Below are positions 10,698 to 21,641 of a stretch of 64,000 nucleotides of DNA, piece by piece. Numbering within the stretch: the first letter of the stretch is position 1; each line of letters begins with the position of its first letter. A program made the position numbers and the translations under genes. The notes under the pieces are model-generated. The model worked only from the letters and a program-made list of their open reading frames with translations, did not search any database and was not told where the DNA came from. The DNA comes from Roridomyces roridus (taxonomy: Eukaryota; Basidiomycota; Agaricomycetes; Agaricales; Mycenaceae). The stretch lies in contig JARKIF010000012.1 of NCBI GenBank assembly GCA_029378245.1, positions 1,674,001 through 1,738,000 of the forward strand, given 5' to 3'.

Positions 10698-11678
10698 TCA
10701 CTTCGAACAAGAATGTGAGTGGCAGCGGAAGAAATGGACTTCTCGGGAGGATTTACCTTCGCCCGCGATCCGTTTCTTGATATGCTCCTCTGCCCTGGCC
10801 CAATAATCGCTACCGGTCAGAACGCCATCTAACCAATCGCTGGCGTGCTCCAGAATCGTCATGGGAAGAGCCATCTGTACGAAGCGTGGATCTCTAGTGA
10901 TGCTGGCGTCGACTTCCCTGTCCCATTCATCCGTGATGATTTGGAACAGGATGACTCGAAGAGCGGGACAGGCCCTGAGAGTCCGGGGAACCAATGACAG
11001 GAACTTGTACTCGCAGAACGACAGATGGGTCAGATGGGGAATACTGGCTAGACCGGCCCAGTAGGACGAGGGAGGTGGATGAGCGACTCGTTCGGAAGAG
11101 TCGGATGGGTGATGTTGGAAAACAGGGAGTGGGTGTAGTCGATATGAGCGAGCACGTAATTCCGTTCTATGCCGGAGAAAAGAGATTGCAGATCGCAGTG
11201 GAGGTGTCGCAAACGGAGCTTGCCAACGATATCGAGGAGGGACGGATGGTGGGCGGGAAAGATGCTCAAGTCCTGAATATTGTCGCAAGTCGACAATATA
11301 TATTCGACCACCGGTAGGGATACATGCTGCAGGCACAAATTGCGGACTGAGTCCCGGAGCGTCGCGGGTGGGATCGAGAAGAGACGAGAGAAAGTCTCGT
11401 CATTCGTGAATGGGAAATCCTTCATCCTTGGCTCCATACGGTGCAAGATTGTGCCGTAGAGTATCATGGCACGGAATCGCAGAGGTTCCACCCTCCAATG
11501 GTGGTAAGTCGAAGGCCTTGTATGGACCGCCAAAAAACTCAAAGATCGTGGCTCACCATAGTTTCACCCGGTGTGCCCCGAGCATCAGCGTCGGTACAGA
11601 TTGAGGGTCGGTGTATGAAGTGATCAGGAAGATGTCCCTCTCCAAATCCTGCGGCAGCACCGGGCACAGGTCACTCAT
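10698..11678 (-). CDS. F-box-like protein (copy F1), frame break near 11075
   Basis: The start at 11678 gives MSDLCPVLPQDLERDIFLI, then TPTLMLGAHRVKLW. This is the LPxELExxIF...P.LxxVxxRVxxW pattern of the F-box-like proteins that are expanded in agaricomycetes. An intron of about 65 bp leads to VEPLRFRAMILYGTILHRM and leucine-rich-like text (LRLRHLHCDLQSL; IPHLTHLSFCEYKFLSL). The first frame ends in a stop after LPRPTGPV, while the second starts at about YWAGLASIPHLTHL. So either a frameshift at 11060-11090 or an unusual intron is present. The protein would be a substrate adaptor of SCF ubiquitin ligases. The divergent neighbour is a USP pseudogene. Copy F2 lies at 33228. Confidence 0.6.
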
Positions 11679-11698
11679 GGTGGGTAGACGACGGAGTG

Positions 11699-11706
11699 AT
11701 TATATA
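11699..11706 (-). promoter_or_regulatory. TATA box of F1
   Basis: TTATATAA-type box about 21-28 bp before the F1 start codon. The same layout, a TTATAATCGC box followed by the conserved sequence leading into the ATG, is found before copy F2 at 33463-33471, so the short 5' leader is conserved. Confidence 0.5.
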
Positions 11707-11756
11707 AGAGAGCAAACAGGGACAACCTAGAGCACAGCCCGCTGATGATTCTCACC

Positions 11757-13445
11757 TCTTCCCAGCGACTTTCTCCTGCACCACCGAGTTCCCGCTGCTC
11801 GTCCTCTTCGTCGGCCTTGCCCTCTCTCTTTTCGCCTTTCGACTGCTACGGACTCGAATCTCCTGGCCCAGCATGGCCTTTAGCTTTCCTTATCCTGCCT
11901 TCTTGGATTTGGACCTCGGAGACCCACACGACGACTCGACTGAAAAGCGCCCTGTGCACCCACCCAGATAGCAATTCTCTACTAGAGAAAGTCTCAACAA
12001 CCCGCGGTGGGAGGGAAGAACGGGGCTCGTGGATATATTAGGGATGCATTGCCTCATGAATTCGACTTTACAGGTGAGTTCTCATCGTTCCACGAGCTCT
12101 ACGTCCGGGGCCGCGGCCCATCCGTCAGCGATTCCGCTCTTGAACGTGTCTCAGACGGACGCATCATTGCACCCCTCCTTATACCGTACGACGACTCATA
12201 CATCACGCAGGCCCTCGCTTCTTTGTCCTCTGTGCCACCCTAGCTCTCCTTAATTCACACCCGCGTCGAGGCCCTCGACTCCCACTCCTGTGATTGACGC
12301 CTCGCCCAACTATCGCCCTCGTCAAGGCGCTCTGCACCCCGGACGCCTCCACCTCGTCGGCGGCGGATGCAGCGACTGCGTTTAGGGGCAGATCCACTCA
12401 AGGTCGCAAGCAGAATACCATTGTCAAGGCTGCATCCTTCCCAGCGACACACGAGCATCCAGACGTACAGCAGTTCTTCCAGCTTCTGATCGAGCGCCTG
12501 AGGGAGGAGCGCGCTCGAGTCGTGGCTGAGGGAGCCTATGGCCGCGGGGTCGGGCTGGAGCTTGTGTTAGAGGACGGCGAGGGTGAGCCGGATTGGGGAA
12601 GAGGAGAAGATGGGGGTCGAGCTAATGGCTACGCGCTGCGCGTACGTGCGGTGTGGGTACACGGCATACTTCGGGTGAGTCATGTTTTGGTCTTCTCCCT
12701 TCTATCTCCGCTCTCCTTCCCCCTTCATATTCACGTCCTGCGTGGCTCGTTCCTCCTCTCCTTCGCCTCATCCTCCGTCCTCATTGGCATGCCCTCCGTC
12801 ACCACCTCACTCCCACACCGTGCCATTTTATCCATTGTTCTCCATGTACTGACGGCTCCTACAGAGTGGCCTTGCGGCCCTCCTTCGCCCTTGCACCGCC
12901 CTCGAGATCCTACCGGACTGTCCCTGCCTGTCGGCGCTGCCCGTCCCCGTTGCGAGCGACTCGCAGACGAGATCGTCACACTCGAAGCGATGCTCGTCGA
13001 GGCGGACCTGGACGACAGATAACCGAGATGTAGAGGAAGAGAATCGAGATGGAGGAAGAGGCGCCGTCGCCGTCGCGGAAGAAGGGCAAGTCGAAGAGCA
13101 AGTCCAAGGCCGATGCCAAGTCGCGCGATGTGGAGGGGAGGGGAGGGTCTGACGCCGTCGAGAGGAGGCAGTGGAGAGGTTGCATGTGCGCGCGCTCGAG
13201 GCGGGGCGGCTCACGGAGGAGGAGGAGGAGCTTGGCCGGTGGAACCTGAGGGAGACGAGTGTGGGTGGGGACGCGCTGAAGGGTGTGGAGCTTGAGCGTT
13301 TCTCGGGTGGGGTGTGTACCAGGCAAAGTATGCTCGGACGTGCCAGTCCTTTCTCATCATCCGTCGTCCTCGATCAAGCTGATCGTGCTGCCCTCTAGCC
13401 TCCCCCGATCCTTGCTCTACACGTCAATCGCTCGATCCACATGGG
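11757..13445 (+). pseudogene. USP/UBP1-like deubiquitinase pseudogene (U1)
   Basis: It opens with a transmembrane helix (FPLLVLFVGLALSLFAFRLL), as in yeast Ubp1-type membrane-anchored ubiquitin-specific proteases. The nucleophile box GMHCLMNSTLQ survives at about 12037-12069. After an intron come ALASLSSVPP, HPDVQQFFQLLIERLREE, and YGRGVGLELVLEDGEGEPDW. Much later comes the intron-split box PPPILALHVNRSIHMG (13405-13452), the USP 'PPxLxLHxxRS' motif. An in-frame TAG follows ALASLSSVPP and several frameshifts follow it. The sequence loses homology just after 13445, before the catalytic histidine region. It is clearly a USP relic with no function expected. Confidence 0.75.
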
Positions 13446-14459
13446 CATGCGTATGATCAAGAACGGCTAGGGACGAGCAGCTGCAGCGGCAGCAGGTGAG
13501 GTTGCCGTTGCCGACGCGTAGAAGATTTTTCGCTCCAAGCTGTCCGCCATGTATCCTCGTGGCTTTCGAATGTACAGACCCTAGACTACTGATTGACGAA
13601 AGGTCCGCTAAGCACTGCCGACGTCGCGTTGCGTAAACTGAGGGTGGAATCTCCGTAAGTCCAAGTTTTCCCAGCGGCAGCGAGGAGCCTCGGCGGCGTA
13701 AGATGGACCTGTGCCGGTGGGCAAATTTCGCTGTTGCCGTAGTGCCACTTCTTCCGAAAGCGCGGCATAAGTACTTTTCCTCCCAACTCAATCATACAGT
13801 GATGATGCCCGAGAGTATATGCCGAGTCCCAACGCGCTTGAGTAGCCTCCCCGAATACGAGCGTTGCTCGGTGCAAGTGCTTGAATTTATTGCTCCGAAA
13901 TGGCAGTGGCGGGACAGTGCCGCAGGGCTTCCTTGGTGAAAATTCCAATTCTCGCCTCGCCTCGAGTCGTGGACCTGACTTGACACTTTAGGCGTCTACT
14001 CACGGTGGAATTTACCCGACAGTGTCCACCATCACAAGTCCACCATCAAGTCCACCGTGGACAGTCCACCCCAGCGGATTCAAACTTCTGCGCTTCGCAG
14101 ACCACACCGCCCTAGATTTCTGTGCCCGAGCGCTCAAGCAGAATGAGGGCTTGTCCACCTTCCGTTCGAGCCGCCAGGGTCAATGATACATTGTTGGAAC
14201 ACTTTCAATCTACGCTCTGCATCCGCACCCCCGCCGGTGTTCTCCCCGCTGCCTCGCGTCGCTGGTATTTCGAGCAAATACCGGCGTACCCTGCACCGGA
14301 TTCTTCCCACGCATCCCTTGTGGATCTGGAACGTTCGGTACGCATCCTAATGTGCGATTCCGCTCCTGTCTTCTGAACATTCATACTGTGACTTGCAGAC
14401 TCGTGCATTCCTGCCATTTCCAAATTACTGTAAAATTAGGCACGCGATTCGGTACATAA
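13446..14459. other. Gene-poor spacer before DUF2235 gene
   Basis: Open frames occur on both strands (for example about 13586-13948, -) but none has a recognisable motif, intron pattern or paralogue in the window. Around 14005-14075 there is a short TCCACC-rich repetitive patch. The last few hundred bases presumably hold the promoter of the DUF2235 gene. No TATA box is obvious. Confidence 0.5.
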
Positions 14460-16809
14460 ATGAGACGTGTAACGACAGACAACGTTCAATCATTCATGGG
14501 TACCCCAGCGCCTGCACTCGACCCCCTGGAGTCACGCCTCAAGGCTCTCGAAGAGACTCTCGAAGACATCAAGAAGCGGCCCGATGTCACCCACGACCAG
14601 CGTTGCCTCTGCACGGAACATGACCGGCCTCCCCCTTCGGGTCGGCGATTGATCGTGGCCTTGGACGGGACTGCAAATAAATTCGGCGCTCGGGTGAGTC
14701 AAGCACTCTTCTTGCCATTTGACATACCTGCATAACGTTCCATTTCACTCCAGAGTAGCCATGTGGTTGAATTCTACTCGCGGGTAATCAAAAGGGAGGA
14801 TCAGCCCTCATATTATTTGAGCGGCATCGGCACCTACGCAAGGAAAGATATATCCCGTTGGAGAGTCCTAGAGCGCATGCGGGTAGCCCTTCCACATTTC
14901 TGGGCGTCCATAACCGCTGGGTGCGTCTTTTTGGCCAGGCATCCATATTGTTTTGACGATTTTGGGACTCAAATAGGGGCTTCGAGTCGAATATTCTTGC
15001 TAGTTATCAATGGCTGTCAGAGAATTATCAGCCTGGCGATCAGATATATCTGCTCGGTATGTGTTCGTCAAGTATTATCTTGCATGGCGGGCCCACATCT
15101 ATCAGGATATTCTCGCGGGGCGTATCAGGTCAGAGTGCTGGCGGCGATGATTGGGAAGGTCCCGAACCGCTCCATGTTTCTGGCTGGTATGCTCAAATGC
15201 AAAAACAGGTGGGCTTGATTTGTACGGGGAACAGGGAGCAGATCCCATTGTAGGTCGTCATTCATTTATTGCTTGTATCCTAGTCTCATTAGACCTTACA
15301 GTGCCTTGGAAATTTACCGGGATCCCCAGTCTTCTGCTAAAGTGACAGTCTTCTCGCAAGTATCTCGTATTTTCCAAACCATCTTGGCACTGACAGCTAT
15401 CAGGGACGGAAGTACCAAAGACCCCAATCGCAAAAATCCCGCTGAAGTCACCGTCAAAATAGTCGCCAATGGGAAGGGCTTTACGCGGAGCACTTTGCGC
15501 ATGTTTATGCGTTTGAAGACTGGGTCCAAAAAACACGGAACCAACCAGAGCTCCAATCACAAGAATTCCGACAGACCCGTACCAGTTGAAATTATTGCTA
15601 CCCTCCTTGAACCCGACGATTGCACGACTACAACAGCCGCCGAGGAATTTAAAAAGGCGTTCCGCCATGATGTTCCTATCCATTTCGTTGGCGTATGGTG
15701 GGTCTCATTCAGCCCGCCGATTCTTGTCCCCACTGAGTCTTCGCAGGGACACTGTCTCGTCAGTGGGACTTTTCAGGAACAAATCATACCCAAACGCACG
15801 ATCCGCCAATAATGTCTGCTTTTTCCGCCATGCCCTCGCACTGGACGAAAAACGAGTCAAGTTTCTCCCCGAATATGTTGCTGCACCAGAGTCGGCATTC
15901 AAGGTGGGAGAATTTGGAAGTCCCCGGTGCAAGGAGGTGTGGTTTCGGGGATGTCATTCAGATGTGTAAGCATTCTTTGAGTTCGACGTGGTTCAGCCGG
16001 AGTGATTCTTCTCCAGCGGTGGTGGCATGAGAGAGAACTTGACATCTGACAACGGCAGTGTTCCCAGTCGATGGATGGCGTACGAAGCCATGCTTGCTGG
16101 ATTGCAGATGAAGCCCTTCAAGCGAAATCTTGGAAAGAAGGATCTCACCGGTCTTCCACCGTCAAACTCGATGACTTCCTTCTACAAATGCCTCGAATAT
16201 CTTCCACTTTTTTCTTGGGTCGATCCTGCCGTGTCCCCCCTGATGGACCCCGATGGCGCTTGTCCAAAAACTAAATCGAAGCGGTGCGTAATATTGTCCC
16301 TCTGTTACCTTACTGATAAGTGTATATTCACATCTAGCCGTCCGCATTATGAGCAGGAACGCCATGTTCACAAACATCAGAAATTGCACATATCGGTTGG
16401 GCTCCTCCCCTTGACTTACCCGGACACCAAGAATGTGGCCAAACTGCCCAAGATTTTGCAACTCACCTGGCCGACATTAACTGAGATGGCGGGAACAATA
16501 TCCGTCAATCTGGACGACGAGACTGATATAATGCGGGGTCACCTGGTCGACCTGCAGTCTGCCGATTCAGACAGTGCTGAATTGATCAAGGGATTCCGGA
16601 CCCAATTGGAGGGTCTCTTCCAAGTCTGTCGACCCATAACAGTTACCTCTGTATTGGTAGGAGGGACCCTTTCAATCCTAGCAGTTGACCTTGATGTTGT
16701 GGATCACGGGAACATATCCACTCTTATTGCCCATATTCTCAGAAAATCAAACACCATGGAATTTCTCGAGCGGCTCGACATTGTTGCAAACTTTCGTGTG
16801 ACGTACTGA
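14460..16809 (+). CDS. DUF2235 family alpha/beta hydrolase (Tle1-like phospholipase fold)
   Basis: This intact multi-exon gene opens with a short coiled coil (ESRLKALEETLEDIKK). The DUF2235 domain follows: RRLIVALDGTANKFGAR; SHVVEFYSRVI; YYLSGIGTYAR; then the nucleophile elbow GYSRGAYQVRVLAAMIGK (about 15102-15155, G-x-S-x-G); VGLICTGNREQIPL; FVGVWDTVSSVG; NVCFFRHALALDEKRVKF; KEVWFRGCHSDVGGG. The conserved Asp residues and the HSD motif fit a Ser-Asp-His hydrolase. Every frame change coincides with a plausible intron of about 45-65 bp. DUF2235 includes the Tle1 phospholipase effectors of bacteria; in fungi the substrate is unknown. The end is FLERLDIVANFRVTY. An alternative start is the ATG at 14496. 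Scraps of both ends of this gene are duplicated elsewhere (37577; 21224). Confidence 0.85.
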
Positions 16810-16950
16810 TGAGCTTGCGAAAGCAGCACTGATTCTTGTGACAGCGGAGTGATGTGTGACCCGCTTCTCTCATCACACCACGACCATCTGCCAGCACTTC
16901 ATACAATGCAGCACCTACGTCGACAAATCCACCCTCCAACATCTCCGAAA
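16798..16950 (+). repeat. 3' end of DUF2235 gene, source of a duplicated segment
   Basis: About 150 bp starting at the last codons and stop of the DUF2235 gene recur almost unchanged at 21224-21376. The two copies differ at only a handful of positions. The copied piece starts with GTGACGTACTGATGAGC and ends near CCAACATCTCC. Confidence 0.75.
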
Positions 16951-17319
16951 GTTTTCTCCGGTTCCAAATGCTCTTCTATCTCTCAATTTCGACGCCGGGA
17001 ACACCTTCTCTCGGCACGTTTACTTCTGGATACACTTGTGTCGCCCAAACTCCGTTCTTTCGAGGAGGATGGTGTAGATGACTGTCGGCTGGGATTGAGG
17101 TGAGTTCAAGTGGTCCTATACTCCCGCTTTGCATTGTCAGTCCCATTCTCTCAATTACAAACCCTTTACACCATCCCGGCTATTATTCATCGCCTGCTGT
17201 CGAATGTGCTACTTCCTCCCCTCGAAGACGTGCCCATTCCTTCCTTCACCGCCATTTTCAACATTCTCTCCCTGGGCCATTGAATCATCCATTCACCATC
17301 ATGCATCCATGCCGTCGAG

Positions 17320-17870
17320 CGCTGGACTGGTTTCTTCCTCCGCTATTGAAAGCGTCGAGTCTCTGGGCATCGAGTCCCCTCATTCATTCATCCATTCATT
17401 CATTCACGCATCCACCCCCTCGAGCACGGGATCGTCGTCTTCCTCCGCTATTGAAAGTGTTGAGTTCCTGGGCATCGAGTCCCCATTTGTCCATGCATCT
17501 ATCTATGCCCTCAAGCGCTGGATTGCCTCCCTGTTGAACGTGCTACTTCCTCCGCATGTGCCCATTCCTTCCTCCACCTCCATTGTCAACATTCTCCTCC
17601 CTGGGCTATCCAGTCATCCATTCGTCATTATGCATCCATGCCATCGCGCGCTGGATTGGCTTCTTCCTCCGTTATTGAAAGCGTTGAGTTTCTGGCATCG
17701 AGGCCCTATTCATTCATGCATCTCCCCTCGACCATGAGATTGCCCTCTTCCTCAGCTTTCGAAAGCGTGGAGTTTTCCGGGCATTGAGTTCCCATTCGTC
17801 TCGTCGAATTCCGGATTTCATCCTCCGCTATTGAAGGCATCAAATTCTGTCAAATCTCTTGGTGATATGC
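17320..17870 (+). repeat. Degenerate tandem repeat, about 110-200 bp spacing
   Basis: Versions of CTTCCTCCGCTATTGAAAG followed by a GTTGAGTTyCTGGGCATCGAG-like phrase occur at about 17335, 17430, 17665 and 17818, with a weak echo at 19290. Intervals are irregular and filled with CATTCATTCATC-type simple sequence. The long reading frames across it are C/T-rich artefacts rather than genes. Confidence 0.6.
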
Positions 17871-18689
17871 ATTACTGCCCTCAAGACCAATAAACGGGAT
17901 CCTTGGCTTATAACTTTGGGTCTTACGGAACGGTTACGCCTACACGAACGACTACGGCTTTGGCACGGACACAATAAGGATGGATCAACCATTGGCCCAA
18001 CTTTCTTCGTACCTCCCCTGATTCGCGCAAGACGACTACGACACATACAGTTTTACACTCATGCAGATCTCAAACCATCAGCAGCTAGCTTACTGTGCTG
18101 AACTGCCCTGTTTCTCCGTTAACGAAGGCGTCAAATTTGGAAGTCTAGCAACCTCAGTGAGCCCCCTTTGATCTCTTGCCATCCCCACCTGCACGACAAT
18201 TGCGATTCCTCGCCGACTTGACTCTGACTTGACCCTCAAACTACGGACATCCAGTCATTCTTTCTGTACATATGCATGTGTAGGTACGGCCCATTCCACT
18301 GCACCGGTCGCACTCTCAACACTCCTCATTCGCTCCCGTCACCACCCCAAAGTCCAAAGACCCATCTCCATTGTCGATGCTGCTTTACCTCCTCTCCATG
18401 CTACTCTGCCACTGCACGTTCCACGCTCCCATCACATCCTGACAGCCTACAGTACGCTGGAAGGCTGGGTACCGAGCAACTGTTCACCAGATAGGAGTTG
18501 TCCCTCGTCAAATTTCTCGTCATTGGGCAATCAATCGCGGTGTCTCGGATTAAATCTTACCCCCCATGCTACTCTACTGCGGTCTCACTGTAGCAACCTG
18601 CCCTGGTCGATTCCGCGCCTTCATTTCTATGCATCTGTTTTTCGTTTGGCCTCATTCTGTATTCAGTCTCATCCTTCATTCGGGGCATT

Positions 18690-19110
18690 CGAGCCCATCG
18701 TTCGTGCAGACATTTGAGTCCGCTCTTCGTTTGTCGGGTATTTGAAGCCCATTATTCTTCGGTCGGACATTCGAGTCCATTCTTTGTTCGGGCATTCGAA
18801 GCCCATTATTCTTCAGTGGAACATTCGAGTCCATTCTTTGTTCGGGCATTCAAAGCCCATTATTCTTCAGTGGGACATTCGAGTCCATTCTTCGTTCAGG
18901 GATTCGAAGCCCCATTCTTCGTTCGAACATTCGAGTCCATTCTTCGGACGCTCGAATCCATCCTCCGGGCGGATATTCGAAGCCTATTCTTGAATCTTCG
19001 TGTGGGCATTTGAAGCCCTTTCTTCGTGTGGGCATTCGAGGCCCTTCTTCGTCCGGACATTCAAGTCCATATTTCATGCAGGCATTCGAGGCCATCCATT
19101 ATTCGAAGCA
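18690..19110 (+). repeat. Minisatellite of alternating 25-30 bp units
   Basis: Two related units alternate: one built on ACATTCGAGTCCATTCTT and one on GCATTCGAAGCCCATTATT. They make a higher-order period of about 60 bp that is repeated at least four times before decaying near 19110. An open frame of about 99 codons runs through it on the + strand only because the period is close to a multiple of three. I do not regard it as coding. Confidence 0.75.
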
Positions 19111-19169
19111 CTCAAGCCCATTATTCGTTTGGTGCATGCGAGCCCATCATTCTTTCGGGGCACTCGAGC

Positions 19170-21070
19170 CGTCGTTCATTCCGCGGTCCAACGACCCACT
19201 TCATTTCCTTCCTCCAAACAAAAAGTGTCCAATTTTTCCGGCCATCGAGCGCCATTGATAATATGCATGTATGCCTGCAAGCTCGGGATCACTTCCTCCG
19301 CTATCCTAAGCGTCAAGCTCCCTTTTCCATGCTCTATCCTCAAGACTGATCAACAGAACTTTCTTTGGTTGATGCCACTGACTCATAGGAGTCAGGTTTG
19401 CACTCTCCTCAGCTGGCTTCATCGATGGACGAATATGGCACTATTGGACTGATTGGACTTGGGTTCTACACTCACACGGCCATCACATTTCGACGCATCG
19501 ACGGCGATTTGCTCTTTCGTCTCCCGCTATCAAAAGCATTCAGTTTCACGCCATCGAGTGCCCTTGCTGGAGTATTCATCCATTCAACCCCTGGATCGCC
19601 CTATATGAAGTACATCGGCTGTACCATCGAACCACAGGGCAGCTCCGACCTCTCTCTCGAATCCATGTCCATCTCATGGTTAACGTTCACCACCTGGGCT
19701 CCGCGTTGTTGGACTACTGACAAGCCGCGCTCTGTTCAACATCCGGCCTTCTCGCAACTTCCCGTATATCGTATGCGCCGTCCTTTATTCCGACACCTTG
19801 ACCCAAATTTCGTTGCCTTGGGGTTGTATGTTCATTGTTTTCTGGTTGGGCTCTTGACCTCGCCAAATGCTTCTACCCGTCGCCCACATTCGTTCGGTTC
19901 ACCGTGTTCGGTATTCATCCGAGCAGGACATTTCTCCTTTTTCAAACCCTTTCTCTGTTTGTATCTCTGTTCCACATTGGGTCGAAGATGTGGACTTGAT
20001 GGTTATGGTGTACGCAACGGAGTGACATTCAGCTAGATATCATTCATGATTCAAGATGAGCGGGGTGGTTTGATGCTCTCGCTCCGTCGCTCGATTTCGA
20101 TATTCCGAAACGGAATCCCTTCGGACCTCCTAACCATCGAATCATGACTCATTATTGGAGCAGTTTCGTTCTCGCGACCAATTGAACTATCACACTGGGA
20201 TTCATTGAAAGTGGCTTTTCCGACTATTTCTGTCTTACTCTGCGTCAATTTCCCTGAACCCATTTCTCTCCATTCACATAATCGCCGCGGTTTCGAACCG
20301 TATACCTGGTTTATGGCTGTTAACTTTCGATCGGTTCTTCACCTTCTATCTGCGAGCTCGAAATATCCTATTCCCTATATCTGCTTCGATTGGATTTAGC
20401 TCTCTGACCGTCGAGGGCACCTCATGGTTGTACATCCACTGCCGTCGCAGATTTCCCCAAGGTTACTCAGTACTTGCGATAAGGGTCTCTTCCAACGTGG
20501 CTATTAACTTTGGCCAAGTCCGGGCACGGTCCAACAAGTTTCCTCATGCAGTAATTCCAAAGTTGAAGGATCCCTCTCCGTTCAAGATGTGTTCGATACA
20601 GCTGGCCTTCGCATCATACCTGTCCACGAGTTATCACTTACTCCGGGGCGTCAAGATGGTACTTCTAATCTCGTATCCTGGAATTTGCTCAAATGCTCTT
20701 TGAATCATGGATGCCCCGAAGTCTCTATCTACCTCGCTAGTTTCAAAGTTTGGTGTTGTCTGTGATCGTCGATATCCTGCGCCCTCTTGGATCTCGCCTG
20801 TTCGCCGCATCTTTCGTTGATTAATCCCGCACTCGGACCCGGGCATATGCTCATCATGGGCTGCCTTTGGCCTGCATTTCCAATGTCTTCTGGGATGCAG
20901 GCTCATGTTTGCTCACAACACAACTGTGTTCAGTCCACCGATTCTCATTCGGCATTGTTCCAAAACTAACACCGAACTACTATATTCATAATTCGACTGG
21001 ATGACCTCGCCGCTTATTCGTTGGGTTAGCCGTGTGCGTTGGTGATGCCCTCGTCTGGCGTCTTCGTCAT
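19170..21070. other. Gene-poor stretch; one unexplained 212-codon ORF at 19398-20036
   Basis: The only long frame is at 19398-20036 (+), 212 codons starting MHSPQLASSMDEYGTIGLIG. It has no motif, no intron-like structure and no paralogue in the window, and its composition resembles the flanking C/T-rich DNA. I would not annotate it as a gene without transcript support. The remainder shows nothing I can name. Confidence 0.4.
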
Positions 21071-21223
21071 GGGTTCATTCTCACGCCTCACCATCGCCCT
21101 ACGACCTGGAGATCAGCGGTTCTAGAAGTTGAACCTTCCGCTGCTCCTCCACCCCCACCGAATATCTGTGGCTGCCCCAGCATCGAATTCCAGTTCCAGA
21201 CGCAAACGAAGCGCAGAACAAGA
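21071..21223 (+). repeat. Direct repeat R1 (about 153 bp)
   Basis: Nearly identical to 21488-21641 (R2): both run from GGTTCATTCTCACGCCTCACC to the phrase AGCGCAGAACAAGA. R1 is followed directly by the DUF2235-derived segment, whereas R2 continues into the coding sequence of the next gene. R1 therefore looks like a duplicated 5' piece of that gene, fused to foreign DNA. Confidence 0.75.
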
Positions 21224-21376
21224 GTGACGTACTGATGAGCTTGCGAAAGCAGCACTGATTCTTGTGACAGCGGAGTGATGTGTGACCCGCTTCTCTCATC
21301 ACACCACGACCATCTGCCAGCACTTCATGCAATGCAGCACCTACGTCGACAAATCCACCCTCCAACATCTCCAAAG
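21224..21376 (+). repeat. Duplicated 3' scrap of the DUF2235 gene
   Basis: Copy of 16798-16950, inserted exactly after R1. It carries the former stop region of the DUF2235 gene about 4.4 kb away from the original and has no function of its own. Confidence 0.7.
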
Positions 21377-21487
21377 GTTTTCCCCGCCCGCCCTCGCCTT
21401 CAAAACTGGGGTCATCATCATGGGTGGCTTGTTCTAAACATTGCATCTTGACGGAATCCGGGGCAGTACACAGGTAGGGTGGTGGTT

Positions 21488-21641
21488 GGGGTTCATTCTC
21501 ACGCCTCACCATCGCCCTACAACCTGGAGATCAGCGGTTCTAGAAGTTGAACCTTCCGCTGCTCCTCCACCCCCACCGAATATCTGTGGCTGCCCCAGCA
21601 TCGAATTCCAGTTCCAGACGCAAACGAAGCGCAGAACAAGA
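21488..21641 (+). repeat. Direct repeat R2 (about 154 bp)
   Basis: Second copy of R1. Its frame (APASNSSSRRKRSAEQE) runs on into the coding sequence of the 21.6-23.3 kb gene, so R2 is probably the original and R1 the copy. Confidence 0.7.

Noticed and set aside
12294..13022. 242-codon continuous frame on the + strand as a standalone gene
   Set aside because: It is part of the USP pseudogene U1. The middle runs through an obvious intron (GTGAGTCATG...CTCCTACAG), so it is not an independent gene.
16798..16950. RNase H/LINE fragment suggested by DELAKAALILVT-like text
   Set aside because: The similarity is short and starts exactly at the stop of the DUF2235 gene. The copy at 21224 is better explained as a duplicated 3' end of that gene.
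18714..19013. 99-codon open frame on the + strand with apparent repeat protein
   Set aside because: It lies wholly inside the minisatellite. The frame stays open because the repeat length is near a multiple of three. There is no start context, intron or homologue.
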